Shown here: in pieces, positions 6,608-12,540 of the stretch | Layout: each line of letters starts with the position of its first letter | How positions within the stretch are numbered: position 1 is the stretch's first letter | Assembly: GCA_007127275.1 (NCBI GenBank) | Contig: SKZP01000529.1 | Span: forward strand, 1 to 12,540 | Length of the DNA stretch: 12,540 nucleotides | Direction of reading: 5' to 3' | Source of the DNA: Planctomycetota bacterium | Lineage (GTDB): Bacteria; Planctomycetota; UBA8742; SKZP01 | Program-made: the position numbers and the translations under genes | Notes under the pieces: generated by a model | What the model was told of the DNA's origin: nothing | Database searches by the model: none | The model's input: only the letters and a program-made list of their open reading frames with translations

Positions 6608-6909
6608 CGACGCGAACGTGGGCACGGATCCGTTGCTCGGCAGCGCTTGCGTGCGAAAGTACGCGGGGGCGCCTCGCAGGACTTGCGCCTGGCGCCCTGC
6701 GCTTGCCATGTTTCGTCAAGACTTCACGGCATTCCGCCTAAACCCAAGGTTGCCGCACTTGCACCCACTGGGCTACCCTCGGCACCCCGTCGAGGCGACC
6801 GAGCGACCGAATCCCTTTCGCTTGCCTTTCGTTTCGGAGGGCGCACAGCAGTGCATGCGTACCTCGTCATCTCCCCGAGCACCGGCGACCTTCTCCGGTT
6901 CCCCGCTCG
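6593..6909. other. 317-base gap between convergent senA and ABC exporter genes
   Basis: This stretch separates two genes that end facing each other. It holds the small hairpin at the senA stop and the larger hairpin at 6667-6697. No tRNA-like fold, no protein-like ORF and no repeat shared with other parts of the window were found; open frames crossing it have arginine/proline-rich, non-protein-like composition. Confidence 0.55.
6667..6697. terminator. Strong GC hairpin between convergent genes, possible bidirectional terminator
   Basis: GGGCGCC (6667-6673) pairs with GGCGCCC (6691-6697). Inside it, CGCA (6675-6678) pairs with TGCG (6684-6687) around a GGACT loop. Total pairing is 11 bases with a small asymmetric interior loop. 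It lies 75 bases after senA and 213 bases after the ABC exporter stop. Neither side has a T tract, so intrinsic termination is uncertain; a structured RNA or a pause site is possible. Confidence 0.35.
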
Positions 6910-8751
6910 CTACATCTCGCGAAGCTCGCCCTCGAGGCGCTGGCGCATGGCAATGTCGGCGTAGAAGCCGCCGGCGGCCATCAACTCGGCGTCGCTGCCG
7001 TGCTCGACAATGCGGCCCTCTTTGAGCACGTAAATGCGGTCGGCGTCGCGCACGGTGCTGACGCGGTGCGCAATCAAAATGGTCGTGCGGCCCTTCATGA
7101 TCTCGCGCAGCCCGGCAAGGATGCGCTCTTCCGTGTCGGTGTCGACCGCGGAGAAGCTGTCGTCGAGGATCAGCACCCGCGGATCAATCAGCAAGGCCCG
7201 CGCCAATGCGACGCGCTGCTTTTGCCCGCCGGAGAGCGTCACGCCACGCTCGCCGATGATTTGCTCGTAGCCGTACTCGAACTGCGCAATATCCGACTCG
7301 AGCTGCGCAATGCGGCCGACTTCCTCGACAACCTCACGGATGGCGCGCTGGCGCTCCGGGTCGAGATCCGGGCGGCCGGCCTCGTCAATGCCGAAGCTGA
7401 TGTTGTACAGAATGGTCTCCGAGAACAAGAAACCGTCTTGTGCCGCGTAGCCAATGGACCGGCGGAGCGTGTCAACGGGCCAGTCCTTCAGCGAGACGCC
7501 GTCGAGCAGCACCTCTCCCTCGTCGGGGTCGAACAGCCGCGGAATCATCCGAGCGAGCGTGGTTTTGCCGCTGCCAATGGGACCCATGAACGCGACAGTC
7601 TCCCCCGGCTGAATGCTCAAGTTGATGTTGCGAACGTCGGGAAGGTCGCGGTAGCCGAAGGTGACGTTGCGAAACTCAATCTTGCCTTGAACCTTGTGCG
7701 GGTCGCGGAGTTGCGGGTGTGTCTTTGCAAGCTCCTCGACGCGTTCGTTGTCCGGCTCGGTAACTTCCGGCTCGAGGTGAAAGATCTCGTTGAGGCGGTC
7801 GACGCTCGCCATGCCGCGCTGCACGAGCATCGAGGTCCAGCCGAACGCCATCATGGGCCAGATCAGCATTTCCTGGTACGCGAAAAAGGCAATGGCGTCG
7901 GAAAAGGTGATTTCCCGTTCGAGCACCTGAAACGGCGAGAAAATCACGAACAACAGCACCCCCGCATTCGCCAGCGTGAAGACCACGCCGGCAAAGAGGC
8001 CACGGGTCACAGCCACACGAATGGCGGCGTCGCGGTAGCTGTGTGCGAGCTCGGTGAATTCGCGTTGCTCGGCCCTTTCCTGCGAGAAGGCTTTGACGAC
8101 GCGCATCCCGTTGAAGTTTTCCTGCGCTTTGGCGGAGACGTCGGCGAGTCGGTCCTGCGCGACGCGCTGGCGCCGGTAAGTGGCACCGCCGATCCAGCGC
8201 ACGGCGAAGATCAGGCAAACCATGGGAATGAAGCTGATCAGCGTAAGCCTCGGCGAGATGTTGACCATGTAAATGATCACTGTCGGCGTGAGCAGTGCCG
8301 TGTGCGTAAAGTGCATCACCGCCGGGCCGAACATCATCCGTACCGCCTCGATGTCCGCGGTGGCGCGGCTCATCAAGTCGCCGGTGCGCTGCTTCGTCAT
8401 GGTCAGGAAGCTGAGCGACTCGAGGTGAGTGAACAGGTCCTGGCGCACGTCGTACTCGACCTTGCGCGAGGTGCCAATAATCACAAGCCGCATGGTGAAC
8501 ATGCCGAGCATCACAATCAGCGCGACGCCGGCAAGCAGGGCCGCCTGCTGGGCGAGGTAGCTCTGCCCAATCTCCATCGCCTCGGCGTTGCGGATGCCGA
8601 GGTTCGCCTCGATCTCGGCGAGGGTGAGTTGCATGATCCGCGGAATATACGCCGTCGCCTGGACGGTGGCGATCACGAGCAAGAGCCCGAGAATCATCCG
8701 GCCGACGTAGGGTCGAGCGTAGTGGCGGACAAAGCGGAACGTTTCGCGCAT
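6910..8751 (-). CDS. ABC exporter half-transporter (MdlA/YheI-like, degenerate-site subunit)
   Basis: Using the ATG at 8751 the product is 613 residues, normal for a type I ABC half-exporter. A six-helix membrane domain (about 17-310) precedes the ATPase: Walker A GPIGSGKT (390-397), Q438 in AAQDGFLFSET, signature LSGGQKQR (506-513), Walker B VLILD (526-530), D-loop SAVD (534-537) and H562 in AHRVST. The residue after Walker B is Asp531 where an active site carries catalytic Glu. Asp there is typical of one subunit of heterodimeric exporters such as MdlAB or BmrCD, so this half probably needs a partner, which is not adjacent. The frame stays open to a GTG at 8916, but those extra 55 residues have no transporter features and neither start has a clear ribosome site. 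The substrate is unknown. It converges on senA, so an operon link is excluded. Confidence 0.9.
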   Translation of the reverse strand: MRETFRFVRHYARPYVGRMILGLLLVIATVQATAYIPRIMQLTLAEIEANLGIRNAEAMEIGQSYLAQQAALLAGVALIVMLGMFTMRLVIIGTSRKVEYDVRQDLFTHLESLSFLTMTKQRTGDLMSRATADIEAVRMMFGPAVMHFTHTALLTPTVIIYMVNISPRLTLISFIPMVCLIFAVRWIGGATYRRQRVAQDRLADVSAKAQENFNGMRVVKAFSQERAEQREFTELAHSYRDAAIRVAVTRGLFAGVVFTLANAGVLLFVIFSPFQVLEREITFSDAIAFFAYQEMLIWPMMAFGWTSMLVQRGMASVDRLNEIFHLEPEVTEPDNERVEELAKTHPQLRDPHKVQGKIEFRNVTFGYRDLPDVRNINLSIQPGETVAFMGPIGSGKTTLARMIPRLFDPDEGEVLLDGVSLKDWPVDTLRRSIGYAAQDGFLFSETILYNISFGIDEAGRPDLDPERQRAIREVVEEVGRIAQLESDIAQFEYGYEQIIGERGVTLSGGQKQRVALARALLIDPRVLILDDSFSAVDTDTEERILAGLREIMKGRTTILIAHRVSTVRDADRIYVLKEGRIVEHGSDAELMAAGGFYADIAMRQRLEGELREM

Positions 8752-8839
8752 CAGTGGCAGCGTGCGTCTTTGCGAGCGTACAGCGTCGGAGTGTGAGAGG
8801 TGCCCGAGCGCCAAGCGAGCGGCAACCCGTCTCCCATAC

Positions 8840-8862
8840 GTTGCGGCGCCCGCGAACGCAAC
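8840..8862. promoter_or_regulatory. Inverted repeat upstream of the ABC exporter gene
   Basis: GTTGCG (8840-8845) and CGCAAC (8857-8862) are a perfect 6-base inverted repeat with an 11-base spacer, about 90 bases before the exporter ATG at 8751. It could be an operator. The repeat is short, GC-rich and unsupported by a visible promoter. Confidence 0.2.
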
Positions 8863-8975
8863 CGATGCGTCGGCAGAGCGGGCAGCCGGCCCTTGTTGCA
8901 GCAAAAATGTTTGCACGGACCCACGTACAAAAGGCGGGCCTCCGTGTCCGCGCTCCCCGTCCCGCCGGCGGAGTA

Positions 8976-8992
8976 CGACGACGCATTCGTCG
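8976..8992. repeat. Small hairpin in the intergenic region
   Basis: CGACGA (8976-8981) and TCGTCG (8987-8992) form a 6-base stem around CGCAT. It belongs to a cluster of inverted repeats in this gap; no function is assigned. Confidence 0.3.
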
Positions 8993-9014
8993 AATCCGTC
9001 AAGGCGTGGAATTT

Positions 9015-9030
9015 ACGGGCCGCGGCCCGT
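9015..9030. promoter_or_regulatory. Perfect 16-base palindrome ACGGGCCGCGGCCCGT
   Basis: The sequence equals its own reverse complement over all 16 bases, contains the SacII-type CCGCGG core, and is followed by GGGCTT. A perfect palindrome of this length without a loop suits a dimeric DNA-binding protein better than an RNA hairpin. It lies 264 bases upstream of the exporter ATG and 209 bases past the macroglobulin stop. Confidence 0.35.
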
Positions 9031-9134
9031 GGGCTTAACCAACATACGCCGGCTGCACCCGTCGACAGAACGACCCGCAACTCCGGGCGCCAGCCCTGCC
9101 CCGCCTTGTTCCGTCACAACGTACCGGGATGGAT

Positions 9135-9157
9135 TCGGGCGAAGCGTGGGCTTGGCC
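9135..9157 (+). repeat. Short repeat, copy 2 (damaged hairpin)
   Basis: This stretch is identical to 23-47 except for the loss of two C residues, which breaks the CGGGC/GCCCG stem. A 12-base piece of the same core (GCCCGTGGGCTT) also occurs at 9025-9036, but a match that short could be chance in GC-rich DNA. Confidence 0.4.
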
Positions 9158-9168
9158 TTACCAGGGAC

Positions 9169-9215
9169 ACCCGAAACGCGACACGGGCAGACTGGGGGTG
9201 CCTGCCCGTTCGGGT
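9169..9215 (-). terminator. Bipartite stem-loop after the macroglobulin gene
   Basis: An outer stem ACCCGAA (9169-9175) with TTCGGGT (9209-9215) stacks on an inner stem CGGGCAG (9184-9190) with CTGCCCG (9202-9208). There are 8 unpaired bases on one side and an 11-base loop. It begins 24 bases past the stop codon of the minus-strand gene, where a terminator or 3'-end stabilising structure is expected. No T tract follows on the minus strand, so it is not a textbook intrinsic terminator. Confidence 0.5.
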
Positions 9216-9239
9216 TCGCGTGCCTTGGCGTGCGTGGCG

Positions 9240-12200
9240 CTACTCAGCCGGCTTGATTTCTAGCGTCAGTGGATGGACCCAGTGGCGGTGCGAATCCTGG
9301 TAGTAGGGATACGCGTTGCTGGCCGGGCCCGTGTAGTGGCCGGGGATGGCGGCGGTCAGTTCGAGATGCAACTCCTTCGACTCGCCGGGGGCGAAGGTGT
9401 CGAAGTAGAGGATGATCTCCCGCTCGCGCAACTCGAAGAAGGCGAACGCCTCGGCGTCGCGCAACTCGCGCAACTGCTCCACGCGCGGCTCGGTGCCGCC
9501 GGGGATGCCAATGATCGCCATGGGCATTTGCTGCGGCAACTCGCTTGCGTTTGTGAGCGTAACGTCGAGGCCGACGAGGCTGTTCTCGACCGCCTCACTG
9601 GCGTCGAGGCTCGTGGACAGCTCGAGCGGCGCTTCGTTGTGCGACGGCGGCACGTCAATGTGGTAGCGCAACTCAAAGGTGAACGGGATCTCGTCCTCGC
9701 TGTCAATGGCAAGCACGAGGTTGTGGCGCCGGCCCGGCTCGAGCGCTTCGAGGAACTTTTGCAGCTCGAAGATCTCGCTGGTGCCGGCAGGCAACTCGCG
9801 CACTTCGAGCTCCTCGGCAGCGTCGTAGTCGAGCCTGCCATCCTCGTCGGCGGGCACGTCGAAGATTCGGACGTTGCCGCCCTGGATCTCGCTGCGTGCG
9901 GCGGTGGCGTACTCAATGAGCGCCTTGAGTGCGAGCACGGTCCCCTGGGTCGTACCGAAGTAGCCGCGACCCGAGCGTTGCGCAATCAGCCACTCCACGG
10001 CTTGCGCGGCGTTGGCGAGGAAGCGCTCCTCCTTGAGGAACACGAGCGTGGCGAGCGCCGTCGTTTCAACGGCCAGTTGGTTGCCGCGGCTGCCAACGAC
10101 CGACTGCGAGGCGCCGGTGAGGCGGCCGTTTTCCTCTTGCATGGCGGCAAGCATGTCGGCAATCCAGTCGAACTCCTCGATCTCGCCGATGTTGGCGAAG
10201 CTCAACGCGGCAAGCGCGGTGAAGTAGGGGTCTTCGCTCCCTTGCACGTCTTCGAGCACGGTGTCGAGTGCCGGGCCGAGGTCGTCGGCGGTGAAGCCCG
10301 CTTCGGTCAGTGCCCAGCAGACGTAGGCGGTGTTGATACGGCGAGCTTCGTCGCCGGAGGCAAGCCAGGTGTGCAGGTGGCGCCGGCCCTGTTCGAAGTA
10401 GCCCTCCTCGTTGAGGCGGCTCATCAGCCAGTCGGTGGTGCGCGGCACGAGGTTGTCGTCGATGTTCATCACCTCGGCCATCTCGTTGAACTGCAGCACC
10501 CCGTAAGCGGTCAGCGTGGTGTGCGCGGGGCCGCGGCCGAACCACTCGAAACCGCCGCCGTCCACCTCGAAGCTCGTCAAGCGGTTGTAGCCGTCGTTGA
10601 GCAGCTTGATGGCGCGCGCTTGCACCTCGTCGTCGAGCTGCCCCGTGGCCGCCATGTATTGCAGCACCATGATGTTCGGGAAGTTCGCCGAGGAGGTCTG
10701 CTCGAAGCAGCCCACCGGCCGGCGCAGCATCCCTTCGAGGCCGCCGAGCATCTCCGCCATCGGGGAGGTGTAAAGCTGGATGGCCCCTTCAATGCTGGCC
10801 GGGTCGACCGTTTCCGGAATCACCACGGGCAACTGGGCGCTTCCCTTGAGCATCTCCGAGTGGCTCATACTCGCCGGGAAGCCGCGCGGGACCACGCGCA
10901 CCTCGTGGCGAAAACGGTCGAGGAACTCGCCGGAGCGGCTGGTGACGCGCAGGCTCGACTCGCCGGCGGCCCGGCCGACCACGTCGAGGCCGAAGTGCGA
11001 CGTTGCCGCCCGGTTGCGGCCCACCTCGACCGTTCGCTCGCTGCCGTCGCGCACCACAAAGTCGTCGCCGTCGTAGTCGAGCGTCACCTCGACGGGCAAG
11101 TCGCGGGCGGTGGCGTTGTCGACGGTCACCGGCAGGTCGATCCGGTCGCCGCTGGTTACCTCGAGCGGCAGCTTGGGCTCGACGCTGAACGGCAAGCGGC
11201 TCGTGAAGGTGTGCTCCTGCATGGCAAGCCGGCCGTCGGCGGTGTAGCCCTCGACAATCACGCGCCACGTGGTCAGCGAGTGGCTGACGTCGAAAGTCGC
11301 CGTGGCCGTGCCGGTTTCGGCGTCCGTTTCGACGAGCGGGTTGAACAAGACGGCTTCGGTGAAGTCGTTGCGCTCGCCGTCAACAATGTCGGGCGCTTCG
11401 AAGACGAAGTTGCGGGCGACCTCGCGCACCACCCGTCGGCGGGGAGCTTCCGGACGCAATGCCCGGCGGTCCTCGGCCATGCGGGGACGCATGGCCGGCT
11501 CGGGGCTGGGAAGGGGAGCGTTGCCGGCTTGCCCGTCACGAACCGCAGCACCGGGGCGCCCCTCGGCGGCCTGGGGTTGAAGACCCCGTTCCGGCGCGTC
11601 GGCCCAACGGGCAGCCGATTCCGGATCTCCGACGCGCCTGCCCGGATCCAAGCCCATCTCGCCGGCCTCGTCCTCAACAAAACGCTCCATTGCGAAGTGG
11701 GGCGTGTGGTCCAAGAGGCGCCCATCAAGGATCGTGCTCATGTCGCTGGGCAGGCCATCATGCATTGCGAGGCGTGCCGGGTTGAGCTCGTCCGGCGCAA
11801 CCGGGCTGCTGCTGGGGAGGAGGTCACGGTCGTACCCATGCTCGGCGAAGTCGAGGCTCGCGGCGACAATCAACGCGGCAAGGCACACGCCCAGGAAGCT
11901 CGCTTGCCGGGCGACTACCAGTGAACCGCGGCCAAAGGCGAACAGCAGTCCCATAAACGCCAGCAGGCCAAGCACGCCGGCCGCGACGATAGCCGTGGTC
12001 CGTGCCGTCGTGGCAAACTCCGCCTCGTGCGCGTCGAGGATGTGCTCAAGCGACGGGGGTTGCGGCGCCGGAGTTGCCACTTTCTTCGGCGGCAGCAGCT
12101 TGTATTCAGTGGGCGGTACGTCGAAGGAGATCGTTTGCGGAACCTCGAAGCCGCGCATCCCCTCGAGCGAGTCCTCGATCGGCAAAATGCGCCGTGCCTT

Positions 12201-12540
12201 GTCCTCGTCGTCGACGCGCTCGAGAAACTCATCGACGTCGTGCCAGGCGAAGCGGCGCCAGCCCTGCGTGCCCAGCAGGTTATCCAGTGCCCGGCTCGCC
12301 TCGGCGGTGCCGTCGAGATAGACGCGCACCTGTTCGAGTTCCTCCACTTCGAGGCCGACGAGGAAGTGCAGCGGCATCGGAGCCGTATCCTCGTCGCGGG
12401 CAATGTTCAGGTTCATCTCGTCGACGACGACGACACCGAGGAAGGCACCGAGCGGCTCGCCGCTTTCGTCGTCGCGGGTGGTCAGCGTCAACTCGACGTT
12501 TTCGCCCGGGTTGTAGCTTTCTTCGTCGGTGGTCACGTCG
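9240..12540 (-). CDS. Alpha-2-macroglobulin-like thioester protein, C-terminal part (N-terminus beyond window)
   Basis: The frame is open to the right edge, so the true start is outside. Residues are numbered from the codon at 12536, an internal Val. Residues 2-140 are macroglobulin (MG) beta domains (TTDEESYNPGENV; GVVVVDEMN). Two hydrophobic helices (about 180-202 and 212-229) form a hairpin with Arg203 and Arg210 in the short turn, implying a cytoplasmic turn with both flanks outside. Residues 300-370 are Pro/Arg/Ala-rich, where a protease bait region would lie. The A2M domain (about 385-440) follows. The thioester motif is GCFEQ (609-613), with Cys610 and Gln613 intact, leading into an alpha-helical toroid (to about 880). 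The C-terminal receptor-binding-like domain has NAYPYYQ (1074-1080). Bacterial relatives are thought to trap proteases at the cell surface. No pbpC gene is beside it here. Confidence 0.9.
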   Translation of the reverse strand, partial: DVTTDEESYNPGENVELTLTTRDDESGEPLGAFLGVVVVDEMNLNIARDEDTAPMPLHFLVGLEVEELEQVRVYLDGTAEASRALDNLLGTQGWRRFAWHDVDEFLERVDDEDKARRILPIEDSLEGMRGFEVPQTISFDVPPTEYKLLPPKKVATPAPQPPSLEHILDAHEAEFATTARTTAIVAAGVLGLLAFMGLLFAFGRGSLVVARQASFLGVCLAALIVAASLDFAEHGYDRDLLPSSSPVAPDELNPARLAMHDGLPSDMSTILDGRLLDHTPHFAMERFVEDEAGEMGLDPGRRVGDPESAARWADAPERGLQPQAAEGRPGAAVRDGQAGNAPLPSPEPAMRPRMAEDRRALRPEAPRRRVVREVARNFVFEAPDIVDGERNDFTEAVLFNPLVETDAETGTATATFDVSHSLTTWRVIVEGYTADGRLAMQEHTFTSRLPFSVEPKLPLEVTSGDRIDLPVTVDNATARDLPVEVTLDYDGDDFVVRDGSERTVEVGRNRAATSHFGLDVVGRAAGESSLRVTSRSGEFLDRFRHEVRVVPRGFPASMSHSEMLKGSAQLPVVIPETVDPASIEGAIQLYTSPMAEMLGGLEGMLRRPVGCFEQTSSANFPNIMVLQYMAATGQLDDEVQARAIKLLNDGYNRLTSFEVDGGGFEWFGRGPAHTTLTAYGVLQFNEMAEVMNIDDNLVPRTTDWLMSRLNEEGYFEQGRRHLHTWLASGDEARRINTAYVCWALTEAGFTADDLGPALDTVLEDVQGSEDPYFTALAALSFANIGEIEEFDWIADMLAAMQEENGRLTGASQSVVGSRGNQLAVETTALATLVFLKEERFLANAAQAVEWLIAQRSGRGYFGTTQGTVLALKALIEYATAARSEIQGGNVRIFDVPADEDGRLDYDAAEELEVRELPAGTSEIFELQKFLEALEPGRRHNLVLAIDSEDEIPFTFELRYHIDVPPSHNEAPLELSTSLDASEAVENSLVGLDVTLTNASELPQQMPMAIIGIPGGTEPRVEQLRELRDAEAFAFFELREREIILYFDTFAPGESKELHLELTAAIPGHYTGPASNAYPYYQDSHRHWVHPLTLEIKPAE

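Larger units (their letters stand above)
8752..9239. other. 488-base intergenic region rich in inverted repeats
   Basis: The region lies between the stop of the macroglobulin gene and the start of the ABC exporter, both on the minus strand. It holds a bipartite stem-loop just past the macroglobulin stop (9169-9215), a damaged copy of the 23-47 repeat (9135-9157), a 16-base perfect palindrome (9015-9030) and shorter inverted repeats at 8976-8992 and 8840-8862. The promoter of the exporter should be here, but no good -35/-10 pair was recognised. A plus-strand frame from a GTG at 8944 starts with a protein-like stretch (AEYDDAFVESVKAWN) but soon loses that character; it may be a remnant or chance. 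Confidence 0.55.

Noticed and set aside
6593..6909. tRNA or riboswitch in the senA-exporter gap
   Set aside because: No cloverleaf, T-loop consensus or recognisable riboswitch core was found, only simple hairpins.
7000..8796. 598-codon plus-strand open frame opposite the ABC exporter
   Set aside because: It is the complement of a clear ABC transporter with all ATPase motifs; its own product has no recognisable domain and is His/Arg/Asp-rich as expected from an antisense frame.
9025..9036. Third copy of the intergenic repeat
   Set aside because: The exact match to 32-43 is only 12 bases, a length expected by chance in GC-rich DNA of this size.
9273..11924. 883-codon plus-strand open frame opposite the macroglobulin gene
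   Set aside because: Shadow of the macroglobulin coding sequence; repetitive Gly/Val/His/Arg-rich product with no fold features.

Overview
This is a high-GC bacterial chromosome segment with densely packed genes on both strands and no sign of phage, transposon, CRISPR or tRNA sequence. Three things suggest a planctomycete or a similar lineage with large, complex proteomes: a fused 3-dehydroquinate dehydratase/shikimate dehydrogenase in the domain order found in plants, Chlamydiae and Planctomycetes; a large thioester-type alpha-2-macroglobulin; and a cytoplasmic WD40-like propeller. The assignment is an inference. No rRNA or other phylogenetic marker is present.

Left part, plus strand (about 1-3980): a beta-propeller protein (205-1158), then a gap with a hairpin that resembles a weak terminator. 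Next come the bifunctional shikimate-pathway enzyme AroDE (1337-2929) and, 49 bases further on, a short membrane histidine kinase (2979-3980) with no response regulator beside it. AroDE has an intact dehydratase site, but one of the two substrate-binding serines of its dehydrogenase domain is replaced by glycine.

Centre (4203-6592): the most distinctive locus. A TIGR04348-type glycosyltransferase (SenB, minus strand) and an EgtB-like non-haem iron enzyme (SenA, plus strand) are divergently arranged with only 20 bases between their start codons. Together they match the two committed enzymes of selenoneine biosynthesis: SenB makes a C-Se bond on a sugar, and SenA transfers selenium to hercynine. 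The selenophosphate synthetase (SenC/SelD) and the hercynine-forming methyltransferase (EgtD) are not in the window and would have to be encoded elsewhere.

Right part, minus strand (6910-12540): an ABC exporter half-transporter with an Asp-Asp Walker B, typical of the degenerate partner of a heterodimeric exporter but with no partner gene adjacent. Upstream of it is a 488-base gap rich in inverted repeats. Beyond that lies the C-terminal part of a long alpha-2-macroglobulin-like protein that runs off the window edge. That protein keeps the Cys-Gln thioester motif and has an unusual two-helix membrane hairpin just before its proline/arginine-rich bait-like stretch.

The genes do not form one pathway. 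The supported functional unit is senA/senB. AroDE is housekeeping metabolism (perhaps with altered substrate range), and the kinase, exporter and macroglobulin are envelope functions.
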